64,000 bases of DNA from an uncultured Faecalicatena sp. (GCA_948468385.1 CAOKHZ010000020.1:1-64000); one strand, 5' to 3'. Counted from the stretch's first letter, positions 44,003-53,570 are shown. Translations and numbers: made by a program. The notes: a model not told the origin generated them from the sequence alone.

Positions 44003-44178
44003 GAAAATCTCAGGCTATATGTAACGCTTCGGACAAGTGGAGCGCTCCGAAAATCCGTGCCATAGATGTTAGATGCCAAGATGGAGGTCTCATGCCGACC
44101 ACCTTGGCATCGTTACAGATATGTGCACTAGTTTCGGTAAAGCGCAACGTCGAAGCATACATATAACCTGAGATTTTC
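44003..44178. repeat. 176-bp nested palindromic element
   Basis: Terminal arms of 28-29 bases (44003-44031 and 44151-44178, core GAAAATCTCAGG) pair with few mismatches. An inner stem GATGCCAAGATGG/CCACCTTGGCATC (44072-44084, 44099-44111) is nested inside. It fills the gap between the convergent GH36 and LacZ genes. No coding frame with homology. It could be a non-autonomous mobile element or a folded terminator. Confidence 0.65.
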
Positions 44179-44194
44179 GACATTATCACATATT

Positions 44195-47100
44195 TCATTT
44201 CCAACTGATTGTGAACTGCAATTCGTAATCTTTCTTTACTGGATATTTGTACTCTGGTGCCGTGGCCGGCCCGCAGCTTCCGGTACCTATTCCCATCTGG
44301 AACGCACAAATCGTCACGTAAGTCCCGCTTTGTACTTCGTCCTCGCGGTGCTTCATCAGCATCAGTGCCTTGTCAGAATATGGCTTTATGCCCAATTCAA
44401 ACGGTTTTTCCACAGCCGTAAACGTAATCCGCCCTTCCCCGTCCGACAACGTCACATAACGGCAGTCACAACGGTTCCCGCTTTCCTGCGGGCGAATGTT
44501 TGGCTCCGTCATGTCCTTCACCGTGCAGCATACCTTTTCAATCTGTGCCTGATCCTTCATGTCAACGTATGATTCGCCATTTCTCGCCAGGTATTCCACC
44601 TCGTCAAACGCCGCGTCAAGCCGGAAGGCCTTGCCAAAACGTGGCACGAACCCGCCGCCCTTCTCACAGTGAAGCCTGCTCGTGACCAGGATGCCCTCCG
44701 CGCAGCTTTCGTAAACGTCGGTACAAGTAAAGACATGCTTCTTGCATCGAATCTCGCTGACCACCGTAATCTTATGATCCGCCCCGTCCGTCCCCATGTC
44801 CACGGAGACAATGTTCTCGCTAAATGGCACAAAATCCCCTATCACGCTACCAATAAAGCCTGTATCATTGTCCGTCGGGGCCCGGAACAGTATCGTGTAC
44901 GGCAAGGCACATTCCAGATGACTCTTTCCCACGGTAATTTCCGGCTTCCCGTTCTGCCATGCATAAGACATGGCATTTTCGTCCGCCCCGTCCGTCTTCG
45001 GCTTTGGAAGGAGGACCGCTGTCAGCTCAAGCTGCTCCACCGCCACTTCCCGCTTTGTCACCGTGTCAACGGTCGTAATCGTCAACTGGCTGTCCGCCTC
45101 AAGGCTTGCCGGAAGTTCAAGTTCCACCACCGTCTTCGAAAGCGGCGCGACCGCGACTTTTCTTTCAAAGGACTTCACTTCCTTGCCGCCCTCCGTCAGA
45201 CGGAATTTTAAAAGATAACGTGCACCGTCCGAAAACGCCATCGTGTTAAACACCTCGAAACGATTCATCCCCAGATAGGTAACGCGCAACGGGCGATATG
45301 CGAAACGCACGATTTTCGCTCCCGTTGATGGCGTCCTATCCGGATAAAATATACCGTCCACGCAGAAATTACCGTCATGCTCCCACTCACCGTGGTCACC
45401 GCCGTACGTGTAGCTGCCATCCTCGTGCAACACCGCGTGATCGACCATCTCCCAGACACAGCCGCCCATCAGGTTGTCGTAACGATAAATTTCCTTCCAA
45501 TAACTCTCGATATTTCCCGGGCCAACTCCCATCGCGTGAGCGTACTCGCACAAGAAATAGGGTCGGTCGTTAAACTGCTCCGTCTTACTGTTCTTCTCTC
45601 CCACCAGATGGACATTTGCCACGGACGGGTACATCTCACTGCCCACGTCATACGCCTTGCGCTTGCTGTGCACGACGCTCTCATAATGCACCGGAATCCG
45701 CGTCACTCCCTTTAGCCACTTGTACATCTTGTCCGTGTTGGCATAACCGCCGGACTCATTGCCAAGGCTCCAAAGAATCACGCTGACATGCGTCTTGTCT
45801 CGATGGTACATCCGCTGCACGCGGTCCATAAAACGATTCTCCCACCGCGGGTCATGACTTAACGAATTATACGTCGGCGGGAGCTGGTGCGAAAACGTCC
45901 CATGCGTCTCAATGTCCGTCTCGTCCACCACGTACACGCCCAGCTCGTCGCACAACTCCATGAACAGCGGATCCGGCGGGTAATGCGAAGTACGCACGGT
46001 GTCAATGTTATACTCCTTGCATAGCAAAACGTCCCGCTCGATTTCGTCCGGCGTCATCGTGTAACCGTTCGTGCAGCTGGTGTCGTGATGATTGACCCCG
46101 CGGAACTTAATCTTGTGCCCGTTCAAATAGTATACGCAATCCTTGATTTCAATGTCCTTGAATCCAACCCGTTGCTTTATGCAGGTTCCTTCTATTTCAT
46201 AATACAAATCATAGAGTGTCGGTTCCTCCGCGTTCCATTCCTTCACGTTCAGGCAATGGAACTTCGCCACCGCCTTTTTATCCTTTGACGAAACGGTCAC
46301 GCTCTCGCTGATTCCATTACCGCACAAGGTAAACTTCACTTCTGCGTCCCTTGTCAGCGAAACGCTCGCCAGCGCACGGTAATACGCGCCGGATTCCGCC
46401 GTCTTTTCGCTTGTGTCAGCCGTCACTTCTTCTGTTCCTGCCGTCTCTGCCGCCTTGTTCACGTTCGCGACCTGCGCCTCCGTCATTTTCTTCATACGGA
46501 AGTCCACGTCAAGGATGTCCGTCTCGTTCCATTCATATAACAGCACGTCACGGAAAATTCCGTTGTTACGGAACATGTCCTGCGCTTCCAGATACGTCCC
46601 CGTACACCAGCGGTGAACCACCGCAACGATTTCATTTTCCCCGTCATGCATTTTCTCGCCAATGTCAAACTCCGCCATGTTGTGGGCACCTTCCGAATAG
46701 CCCACGAACTGCCCGTTGACATAAAGGTCGATACAGCTCGCCACGCCCAGAAAGCTTAATATATAACCCGCCTTCTTCTCTCCCACGTCCACCGTCTTGC
46801 GGTAAACGCCAACGAAATTATACTCGTCCTCCGGCTGTTGCCAACGCGGCTTTATCCCCAGATCAGACCCCATCCAGCTAAAGGTCTTTCCCACCGCGTC
46901 CTCCTTCGGAATCTCCGGCGGGTTATAGGGGAACTGATAACGGGTGTTAAGGTAAAACGGCTTGTCATACCCCCGAAACTGCCAGCATGACGGCACGTCA
47001 AGCTTCTCAAATTCCACTTTGTCCGTGTCAAATTCGCTGGGCATCTGCGACGGAATCGGATAAAACTTGAAATCCCACTCCCCGCTTAAACACTTCACCT

Positions 47101-47254
47101 TGGAAGAGGCATACCGCTTCTCCTTCGGCGTTACCTCATCCGCCTCCTCTCTCGTCGGAAACGGGATAAAATAACTGCGGGGAGCCAGCTTATTGATTTC
47201 CATGATGTCGAATCGATAATAATTCTCTCTGTTAAGCTGGTATTTATAACCCAT
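44195..47254 (-). CDS. GH2 beta-galactosidase (LacZ type)
   Basis: About 1019 residues with the full five-domain LacZ layout. Acid/base Glu500 is in LWSLGNESGG and nucleophile Glu570 in FLCEYAHAMG; RGVNHHDT and the C-terminal Bgal small-chain domain are present. An Ala/Thr/Glu-rich insertion (NKAAETAGTEEVTADTSEKT) interrupts the second domain. AAGGTGG precedes ATG 47254. It ends the kinase-AraD-LacZ operon, an unusual pairing of galactoside and pentose genes; the enzyme may equally cleave beta-linked arabinopyranose or galactan fragments. Confidence 0.93.
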   Translation of the reverse strand: MGYKYQLNRENYYRFDIMEINKLAPRSYFIPFPTREEADEVTPKEKRYASSKVKCLSGEWDFKFYPIPSQMPSEFDTDKVEFEKLDVPSCWQFRGYDKPFYLNTRYQFPYNPPEIPKEDAVGKTFSWMGSDLGIKPRWQQPEDEYNFVGVYRKTVDVGEKKAGYILSFLGVASCIDLYVNGQFVGYSEGAHNMAEFDIGEKMHDGENEIVAVVHRWCTGTYLEAQDMFRNNGIFRDVLLYEWNETDILDVDFRMKKMTEAQVANVNKAAETAGTEEVTADTSEKTAESGAYYRALASVSLTRDAEVKFTLCGNGISESVTVSSKDKKAVAKFHCLNVKEWNAEEPTLYDLYYEIEGTCIKQRVGFKDIEIKDCVYYLNGHKIKFRGVNHHDTSCTNGYTMTPDEIERDVLLCKEYNIDTVRTSHYPPDPLFMELCDELGVYVVDETDIETHGTFSHQLPPTYNSLSHDPRWENRFMDRVQRMYHRDKTHVSVILWSLGNESGGYANTDKMYKWLKGVTRIPVHYESVVHSKRKAYDVGSEMYPSVANVHLVGEKNSKTEQFNDRPYFLCEYAHAMGVGPGNIESYWKEIYRYDNLMGGCVWEMVDHAVLHEDGSYTYGGDHGEWEHDGNFCVDGIFYPDRTPSTGAKIVRFAYRPLRVTYLGMNRFEVFNTMAFSDGARYLLKFRLTEGGKEVKSFERKVAVAPLSKTVVELELPASLEADSQLTITTVDTVTKREVAVEQLELTAVLLPKPKTDGADENAMSYAWQNGKPEITVGKSHLECALPYTILFRAPTDNDTGFIGSVIGDFVPFSENIVSVDMGTDGADHKITVVSEIRCKKHVFTCTDVYESCAEGILVTSRLHCEKGGGFVPRFGKAFRLDAAFDEVEYLARNGESYVDMKDQAQIEKVCCTVKDMTEPNIRPQESGNRCDCRYVTLSDGEGRITFTAVEKPFELGIKPYSDKALMLMKHREDEVQSGTYVTICAFQMGIGTGSCGPATAPEYKYPVKKDYELQFTISWK

Positions 47255-47357
47255 AATACACACCACCTTTTCTATCATTTTATTGCGTTTGAATTCATGC
47301 ACCCGTTTGCACGCTTTCGCGCCGTCAAACAAGTACATTCTCATAGCTTAGGCATTT

Positions 47358-48053
47358 TTAGTTCTGTCCATAGTATGCGTTCGCACCATGTTTTCTATAA
47401 TAATGTTTGTCCTGCAATTCCTGCGGGGCGGGCGCATTTTGCGGATTAATCATCTCGCAGCGAGCCGCCATCTTCGCCACTTCCTCCAAAACGACCGCGT
47501 TGTGCACCGCCTCATGCGCGTCCTTGCCCCAGGTAAACGGCCCATGGTTCTTGCACAGCACCGCCGGTACCGCCACGTAATCCTTGTTCCTGCGTTCAAA
47601 TTCATCGGCAATCAGAACGCCCGTGTTCAGCTCGTACGCCTCGTCAATCTCTTCCTTCGTCAGGTTGCGCACGCACGGAACCTCCCCGTAAATGTAGTCC
47701 GCATGGGTGGTGCCATAGCACGGGATATCCCTTCCCGCCTGCGCCCAACTCGTCGCCCAGGCCGAATGCGTGTGCACGATACCGCCAATATTTGCAAAAC
47801 GGTTGTAGAGCACCGTGTGCGTCGGCGTGTCGGACGACGGGTTATACTTGCCCTCCACCTTGTTGCCCTGCAAATCCACGACCACCATGTCCTCCGGCGT
47901 CAGCTTGTCGTATTCCACCCCGCTCGGCTTGATGACGAACAGCCCCTTCTCACGGTCGATTCCACTGACATTGCCCCAGGTAAACGTCACCAACCCATGT
48001 TTGGGAAGGAGCATGTTCGCCTCATATACTTCTTGCTTCAATTGTTCTAACAT
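47358..48053 (-). CDS. L-ribulose-5-phosphate 4-epimerase
   Basis: 231 residues, the usual AraD length. Motifs [34 protein letters not shown] and the metal-binding [14 protein letters not shown] are intact. It converts L-ribulose-5-phosphate to D-xylulose-5-phosphate, feeding arabinose into the pentose phosphate pathway. GGAGG precedes ATG 48053. Placed after the FGGY kinase, which should make its substrate; no L-arabinose isomerase gene is in the window. Confidence 0.95.
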   Translation of the reverse strand: MLEQLKQEVYEANMLLPKHGLVTFTWGNVSGIDREKGLFVIKPSGVEYDKLTPEDMVVVDLQGNKVEGKYNPSSDTPTHTVLYNRFANIGGIVHTHSAWATSWAQAGRDIPCYGTTHADYIYGEVPCVRNLTKEEIDEAYELNTGVLIADEFERRNKDYVAVPAVLCKNHGPFTWGKDAHEAVHNAVVLEEVAKMAARCEMINPQNAPAPQELQDKHYYRKHGANAYYGQN

Positions 48054-48081
48054 AACTTTGCCTCCTTTACTATGAGCACTT

Positions 48082-48251
48082 GCAATGAACACTTGGCGAG
48101 GTTTCACACGAGCTTAGTGTGAATGCACTCCGCACTCCTTGGCGAGGTTCTTTACGAGCCTAGTCGTGCGGAGTTTCCTCTGTTCATGCTTACGTGCGAA
48201 TGTAGTTACCTGCAACTTGGCGAGGTTTTTTCGAGCCTAGTGCAGCGTAAC
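48082..48251. repeat. Three hairpins with a shared core and covarying stems
   Basis: Hairpins 48082-48126, 48127-48174 and 48205-48251 share a core CTTGGCGAGGTT-(4-5)-CGAGCYTAG. Each has a different lower stem that still pairs: ACACT/AGTGT, ACTCCGCAC/GTGCGGAGT, and TGCA plus GTTAC with TGCA plus GTAAC. The array fills the gap between the kinase and araD genes, which are transcribed leftward through it. Confidence 0.75.
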
Positions 48252-48255
48252 TTCC

Positions 48256-49854
48256 TTACATGCACTCCACTGCCGCACGTTCAATTGCCAGTCCTTTTGC
48301 GTACCGCGCCATAAATGCCTCGAATCCTTCCACGTCGGCCGCCACCGGATCCATGCGCTCGCCCTCTTCGCCGTGGAACACCTTCTGTGCCAGATAATCT
48401 GCAAGTGATTCATCCTCCGCCTTATTCTTCATATAGGCCGCCAACAATGCCATGCCCCACGCGCCGCCTTCCCCGGCCGTCTCCATGACATACACGGGCG
48501 TGTCAATCGCCGCCGCCAAAATACCTTGTCCGACTCCCTTGGTCTTGAACAATCCGCCATGGCCGAGCATCTTGTCCAGCTCTACCTTTTCCTTCTTAAT
48601 CAGGATGTCCATGCCCGTCTTTAACGCACCCAGAGACGTGTACAGATGCACGCGCATGAAATTCGCCAGATTCATCTTCGCGTCCGGCGTGCGCACGAAC
48701 AAGGGACGCCCCTCGTTAAAGCCGGTCACATGCTCGCCTGAAAAATAATTGTACGCAAGCAATCCGCCGCAATCTTTGTCACCTTCCAATGCTTTGCGGT
48801 ACAGCGTGCCATACAAGGTGTTCATGTCCACTTCCACGCCATAGCTGGTGAGCGCCTCCTTAAACAAGTTCACCCAGGCATTTAAGTCTGACGTACAATT
48901 GTTGCAGTGCACCATCGCCACCGGGTCGCCCGCCGGGGTCGTCACCATGTCAATTTCCTCATACGCCTTCGTCAGCGGCTTCTCAAGCACCGCCATGGCA
49001 AATACACTCGTCCCGGCCGAGACATTTCCCGTGCGCACCGCCACGCTGTTCGTCGCCGCCATGCCAGTCCCGGCATCGCCCTCCGGCGGACATAAAGGAA
49101 CCCCCGCCTGCAAGTCACCGTCCGCATCTAAAACGCACGCGCCCTCTTTGGTAAGCGTCCCCGCCGTCTCACCGGCCACGAGCACCTTCGGCAAAATCTC
49201 GCGTAATTTCCATCCATACTCCTTGTCCGCCACGAGTTCGTCAAACTGGCCAATCATCCGCTCGTCAAAATCACATTTCGCCGAGTCAATCGGGAACATC
49301 CCGGCCGCCTCGCCGACTCCCATCACCTTCTCGCCCGTCAGCCGCCAGTGAATATAACCGGCCAACGTGGTCAAATAGCTTATGTCCTTTACGTGCTCCT
49401 CGCCATTTAAGATGGCCTGGTACAAATGTGCCACGCTCCACCGCTGCGGAATGTGAAAGCCAAACAACGCCGACAGCTTCTCGGAGGCCTCCTCGGTCAT
49501 CGTATTTCTCCACGTTCGGAATTCCGCCAAAAGACGGTCTTCCTTGTCAAATGGCAGATATCCGTGCATCATGCCGCTAAATCCAATCGCCCCCAGGCTT
49601 GTAAGCGTCACGCCGTACTGTTCCTTTACGTCTCTTTTCAAGTCCGCGTAACACCCCTTAAGTCCCGTCTCAATGTCTTCCATCGAATACGTCCAGATAT
49701 TGTTTACCAGACGGTTCTCCCAATCGTGACTTCCCGTGGCAATCGGCGCGTTGTCCTCGCCAACCAATACGGCCTTAATCCTGGTGGAACCAAACTCGAT
49801 TCCTAAAACGGCACATCCCGCTTGTATCCACTCCGCTGCTTTTACTTTGTCCAT
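48256..49854 (-). CDS. FGGY-family carbohydrate kinase (probable L-ribulokinase)
   Basis: About 532 residues. The phosphate-1 loop [14 protein letters not shown], the FGGY domain halves, and the ATP-site [15 protein letters not shown] are visible. It most resembles the long clostridial kinases found beside araA and araD and should phosphorylate L-ribulose; xylulose is an alternative. GGAGG lies 9 bases before ATG 49854. First gene of the kinase-araD-lacZ operon with a good promoter. Confidence 0.85.
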   Translation of the reverse strand: MDKVKAAEWIQAGCAVLGIEFGSTRIKAVLVGEDNAPIATGSHDWENRLVNNIWTYSMEDIETGLKGCYADLKRDVKEQYGVTLTSLGAIGFSGMMHGYLPFDKEDRLLAEFRTWRNTMTEEASEKLSALFGFHIPQRWSVAHLYQAILNGEEHVKDISYLTTLAGYIHWRLTGEKVMGVGEAAGMFPIDSAKCDFDERMIGQFDELVADKEYGWKLREILPKVLVAGETAGTLTKEGACVLDADGDLQAGVPLCPPEGDAGTGMAATNSVAVRTGNVSAGTSVFAMAVLEKPLTKAYEEIDMVTTPAGDPVAMVHCNNCTSDLNAWVNLFKEALTSYGVEVDMNTLYGTLYRKALEGDKDCGGLLAYNYFSGEHVTGFNEGRPLFVRTPDAKMNLANFMRVHLYTSLGALKTGMDILIKKEKVELDKMLGHGGLFKTKGVGQGILAAAIDTPVYVMETAGEGGAWGMALLAAYMKNKAEDESLADYLAQKVFHGEEGERMDPVAADVEGFEAFMARYAKGLAIERAAVECM

Positions 49855-49886
49855 ATGTATGAACCTCCCTTCATGCTCTAAAGATA

Positions 49887-49915
49887 ATGATAACATAGGC
49901 AAATATTGGACGCAA
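49887..49915 (-). promoter_or_regulatory. Promoter of the kinase-araD-lacZ operon
   Basis: -35 TTGCGT (49915-49910), 17-base spacer, -10 TATCAT (49892-49887), about 33 bases before the kinase ATG. Confidence 0.65.
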
Positions 49916-49944
49916 GGAAATTCTGGCAAAGATTTTCACGAAAT

Positions 49945-50022
49945 CGAGTAGGGGGATTTTTCCCCTACTCGCGTGCCGGGCATCCGTCAGCTCCAGCTGA
50001 CATACTCCCTTTGGATGCCCGT
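49945..50022. repeat. Hairpin pair with GTCAGC inner stem
   Basis: A stem CGAGTAGGGG/CCCCTACTCG (49945-49971) is followed by outer arms CGGGCATCC and GGATGCCCG that enclose GTCAGCTCCAGCTGAC and an 11-base unpaired stretch. Same plan as 36717-36789, with different outer arms. Confidence 0.6.
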
Positions 50023-50060
50023 GTGTATAAAAATGGAGCCGGTTTTCCGACTCCATCCCC

Positions 50061-50270
50061 CTAGATTGATATGCATTTTTTTACCAGTTCAGCATCACTC
50101 AGTGCCAAATCCAACAAATGACTGAGAATTTTTGCTTAATCTGCGCCAAATGCTTTCACCTTTTTCATGTTATTTGGCGATATTTTAACCATCACCATAT
50201 CCGTTCTATGAAATTGCTTTAACATGTCACTTGTCATTTCCGGACAATCCTCGTCACATACAATTGGCAT
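50061..50270 (-). pseudogene. BrnA-like antitoxin remnant
   Basis: Reads MPIVCDEDCPEMTSDMLKQF, MVMVKISPNNMKKVKAFGAD, then an in-frame TAA at 50136-50138, then AKILSHLLDLALSDAELVKK. Both parts fit the BrnA/CopG-like antitoxin pattern, so the gene is split by a nonsense mutation. Overlaps the BrnT remnant upstream. Confidence 0.5.
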
Positions 50271-50398
50271 TTTTCGGCCGCAAAAACCTTAGACGCGGCT
50301 TCAAATCTTATTCCATGCTTATTAAAATTAGATTCCGCTTTTTCTTCATCCCATTCAAAAACCAGATCCCGATAATCAAGTTCGAAGTACTCATACAT
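50234..50398 (-). pseudogene. BrnT-like toxin remnant
   Basis: 54 residues: LVFEWDEEKAESNFNKHGIRFEAASKVF is the start of a BrnT RelE-fold toxin, but the frame ends soon after (CQLYVTRIVRK stop), leaving about half of the usual length. AGGAG precedes the ATG. Adjacent to the BrnA-like remnant in the usual toxin-antitoxin order. Confidence 0.6.
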
Positions 50399-50517
50399 CT
50401 TTAGTAATCTCCTTTATCCTTGTTCATTGTAGCATGAACCCCTAATGAATTCAACGCAGAATTTGAAAGCGTTCAAAATTTTTCTCAGAAACTATCATCT
50501 TTTCATGAAAAACACCC

Positions 50518-50546
50518 TTGACATTTCCCTTTTTTTTCATTAAAAT
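50518..50546 (+). promoter_or_regulatory. ssrA promoter
   Basis: Consensus -35 TTGACA (50518-50523), 17-base spacer, -10 TAAAAT (50541-50546). Transcription would start near 50553, giving a leader of about 65 bases to be removed by RNase P. Confidence 0.8.
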
Positions 50547-50618
50547 AATTATGCAATTCCTTGAAAGGTGTTTGCTCTTATAACCTTTCCTTTCACAAGG
50601 ATTTTGCAAAACATACAT

Positions 50619-50960
50619 GGGCTTGTACTGGTTTCGACAGGGATTCTGAAGATGGAGAAGCTATCCGCAGGCAGATGCGTCAAATCGCAACCTTAAAATT
50701 AAACGCTAACGATAATTTCGAATTAGCTGCGGCCTAATTGCCGCATGTCAGCCCCGGGGCACCCGCACCTTGGGAATCTGGCACCGACCATGCGGGAAAC
50801 GATATCGGCAAAGCTTTGAACCGGTAGGCGTATCATGAAGCTACTAAAACCGTAAGGATGTTCGTTTCCGTACGGCGGAGGGAATGAAAAGCAACGGACT
50901 ATGATAGTAGAAGTACATGGGATGGATTTTTGGACGCGGGTTCGACTCCCGCCAGGTCCA
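50619..50960 (+). ncRNA. ssrA: Transfer-messenger RNA (tmRNA)
   Basis: The tRNA-like ends are clear: 5' GGGCTTG pairs with 3' CAGGTCC, the TPsiC arm reads GCGGGTTCGACTCCCGC, and the 5' GTACTGGTTTCGAC block is diagnostic. The tag frame runs from GCT 50705 to TAA 50737 and reads ANDNFELAAA, a clostridial-type degradation tag. The discriminator is A50960 and CCA is not encoded. It rescues stalled ribosomes with SmpB. Confidence 0.97.
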
Positions 50961-50967
50961 GTCACGA

Positions 50968-50993
50968 GGAAACGGCGAGAAATCGCCGTTTCC
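50968..50993 (+). terminator. ssrA terminator
   Basis: 11-bp stem GGAAACGGCGA/TCGCCGTTTCC with a GAAA loop, followed by TTATTGTTTC, 8 bases past the tmRNA end. Confidence 0.85.
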
Positions 50994-51114
50994 TTATTGT
51001 TTCATCCAAATTCGTCGCCTCCATGCAAGCAAGTACTTTCATCATACGGGAGGCCATGCCTTTTTCAGGCGAATATTTTAAATCTAAACATAACTAAAAA
51101 ATACGCATAAGATT

Positions 51115-51851
51115 TTAAATGTCCAACGCAGCATGATATCCCCAGTACACCGCGTTCGTGATGGTAGACACCTTCGCCGCGTCCCCGATGACCGCCACGT
51201 AAGGTGCGCAGTCACGTAAGTCTTCCACCGCCAGACGGCAGCGGTTTTCCAACGAACCGCCGTATTCATCCGTCCTCTTATTAAAGTACGGGGACAGAAA
51301 CTGGTTAATCAGCCACCCATGACCGCCATGAATCATCAGCATTTCAAAACCGGCTCGCTTCACCAACCCCGCCACTTCTTTGTAAGAAGCCACGATGTCG
51401 GCAATCATTTCCTTCGAAAGGGCCTTCACCTCGACCCCGTCCGGCCGTACCGTGTCCGACGGTCCCCACTGGTTCATCGACTTCTGCTTCGACTTGTCCG
51501 TCATATACGTGCCGCATACATGCCCGAATGCGACAATTCGATGCTTGGCATCGCTCCGTGCCTGCGAATGGCATCTGCGGTATACGTTGCCGAGGCCAAT
51601 GAATTTAAAATCGCCGTGTCCAGATGATACGCATGGGAACCATCTGTTTTGGGATGCACCATCAATTCGCTGACCGTGACTGCGCCCGCGCCGCCTTTGG
51701 CACGTAATTCATAAAACGCCGTCGATTTCGATCCGATGCAACCGTCATTCGTAATGTCCGTCCCGCCCATCGGAGCGGAAAACATACGATTACGAAACGT
51801 CGTCCTTCCGAGCGTAATCGGAGAACATAAATGTGGATATTTGCGTTCCAT
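51115..51851 (-). pseudogene. Old-yellow-enzyme-type oxidoreductase, deleted and frameshifted
   Basis: The first part (LCSPITLGRTTFRNRMFSAP...SIELSHSGMYAA) and second part (KSKQKSMNQWGPSDTV...MIHGGHGWLINQFLSPYFNK) are the FMN barrel of BaiC/BaiH-like 2,4-dienoyl-CoA reductase-type enzymes. They are in different frames, joined by a frameshift near 51503. After GGSLENRCRLAVE the frame jumps to CAPYVAVIGDAAKVSTITNA, the extreme C-terminus of the family, so some 400 residues are deleted. Non-functional. Confidence 0.8.
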
Positions 51852-51897
51852 TGAAATCTCCTCCTCGTCTTTATCCTAATTCTACCTAATTCCACTT

Positions 51898-53457
51898 TTA
51901 TGATTCGTAAAACCGCATGTCATCCCATACTTCCATAAGCTGTCGGCGGTCTAACCGCTCCGTGCGGGTCTCCCGGTCATAAATGCGCACCGGGGAATCC
52001 GCCCCCTCAAACCTCTGCCAGTCCGGGTTCGGGTCACCGGTCTTTACAAAGGAAATCCAGTCCCCGTGCATTTCCTTAGAAATCTTTTCAAACACCTCTT
52101 GCGGCTCTCCGCCAAACGCAAAGTGACTAAACGGATGATCCGGCTTTACAAATACGGCCGGAAGTTCAAATGCATGGGAAGCCTTCCATCCGGACTCAAT
52201 TCCCGATTTTGTCACCAATTCATAGCGATACATCCAGACATTCGGCGTATATTGCCTTTGTGCCATCGCCACTTTGACCGCGGGCATCTCAAATGCGTAG
52301 TCCGTCGCAAAACGAATGAACGGATCCCCGCCTATCTGCCTGGAATCCCTGGTAAGCGGCGGGATGACGGATGCCATCGAGACGGCACTGTCCCGAAACA
52401 GTGTAAACGACTCATTCGCGGAAGAATGATAAAAATTCACAATCTTGGGAAGTGCTTTCGTATTTCCATTCTTCTCCAACATCTGCGTAATCATCGTCCA
52501 ACTGTTTGGGAACCCGGTATTTTCCGGATGCACGAACATGGTGCCCTCGTGCATGTTCGTTCCTATAATAATTCGAATGCCTTCCGCGCTTCCGCCCCGA
52601 ATCGCGTCGATAGGCCGAACCGGCATCAAGTCGTCCTGTATCGGTCCCGGCAAAAACATCCCCGGATTCTTATATTGATGTTTTGCGGCCACATATTCGT
52701 TCCCTACCAGAAACAGTCTGGGATCCTCCTTACGAAGCCGGGGAAGATCCTTCTCGGTCCAGTTCATGCCCTCTAAAAACAAATCAATATTTTCTCGCGC
52801 CATTTGATGTGTCATCATGCAATTGGGAAGGCCGCTCTCAATGATTGCCTGCTGGAACGTTCCTTTCACGCCGGGACAAGCAAGCATGTTGACCACGGAT
52901 GCCCCGCCCGCCGATTCGCCGGCAATCGTAATGCGCTCCGGGTCACCGCCAAAAACTTCCACATTGTCATGGATCCAGTTTAATGCCAGAATCTGATCCG
53001 AAAGCCCGCAGTTGGACTCAAAATCCTCGCAACCGGGATACGTCGTAAAATCATAAAATCCAAGAATGTTGGTGCGATAATTAAAGGAAACGAACATCAC
53101 GCCGTCCCTTGCAAACGCATCTCCATTGTACATTTCATCCGCAGAATATCCCGTATTATAACCGCCTCCATAAATCCATACGAACACCGGGAGTTTGTCC
53201 CCCATAAGCGGCCTCTGGACATTCACGGTCAAGCAGTCCTCATCCCCCATAACCTTCCCATCATTTAGCTGAATCGGAGCCGGGCCATATTCCTTTGCGT
53301 CGAAAACGCCCTCCCACGGCGTGACGGCCTGCGCCCGCTTAAAACGCAGCTCGCCCACGGGCGGCATGGCATAAGGAATCCCCAAGTATTCCACGAGCCC
53401 GTTTCGCTCATATCCCTGCACTTTTCCGCTTGTCGTAGTCACAACATACTCACTCAT
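51898..53457 (-). CDS. Type-B carboxylesterase
   Basis: About 519 residues. Oxyanion-hole motif WIYGGGYNTG, nucleophile Ser182 in GESAGG, and probable Glu304 and His428 complete the triad; EDCLTVNVQRP is the family signature. No signal peptide. It probably cleaves small esters, possibly from acylated plant glycosides. The start at 53457 keeps 9 bases from GGAGG. It follows an AraC gene of the same strand across a bidirectional terminator and precedes the broken oxidoreductase. Confidence 0.9.
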   Translation of the reverse strand: MSEYVVTTTSGKVQGYERNGLVEYLGIPYAMPPVGELRFKRAQAVTPWEGVFDAKEYGPAPIQLNDGKVMGDEDCLTVNVQRPLMGDKLPVFVWIYGGGYNTGYSADEMYNGDAFARDGVMFVSFNYRTNILGFYDFTTYPGCEDFESNCGLSDQILALNWIHDNVEVFGGDPERITIAGESAGGASVVNMLACPGVKGTFQQAIIESGLPNCMMTHQMARENIDLFLEGMNWTEKDLPRLRKEDPRLFLVGNEYVAAKHQYKNPGMFLPGPIQDDLMPVRPIDAIRGGSAEGIRIIIGTNMHEGTMFVHPENTGFPNSWTMITQMLEKNGNTKALPKIVNFYHSSANESFTLFRDSAVSMASVIPPLTRDSRQIGGDPFIRFATDYAFEMPAVKVAMAQRQYTPNVWMYRYELVTKSGIESGWKASHAFELPAVFVKPDHPFSHFAFGGEPQEVFEKISKEMHGDWISFVKTGDPNPDWQRFEGADSPVRIYDRETRTERLDRRQLMEVWDDMRFYES

Positions 53458-53514
53458 CGCTTTCATCCTCCGTCCTATTTATGATATCATTTATAGCTTC
53501 ATTTTACAAAAAAG

Positions 53515-53565
53515 GAGCGCAAAACAATATCAGGATTCCATTCTTTTTGATATTATTTTGCACTC
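53515..53565. terminator. Bidirectional terminator
   Basis: Long imperfect stem (53515-53532 with 53548-53565, core GCAAAACAATATCA) flanked by TTTTTT on the plus side and CTTTTTTG on the minus side. It ends the AraC transcript before the esterase gene. Confidence 0.8.
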
Positions 53566-53570
53566 TTTTT

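Noticed and set aside
48082..48251. Possible short CRISPR array
   Set aside because: Only three repeats with imperfect cores and unequal spacing; flanks of each core pair with each other, so these are hairpins, and no cas genes are near.
50930..50960. Separate tRNA gene
   Set aside because: The TPsiC-like arm belongs to the 3' half of tmRNA; no anticodon arm is present.
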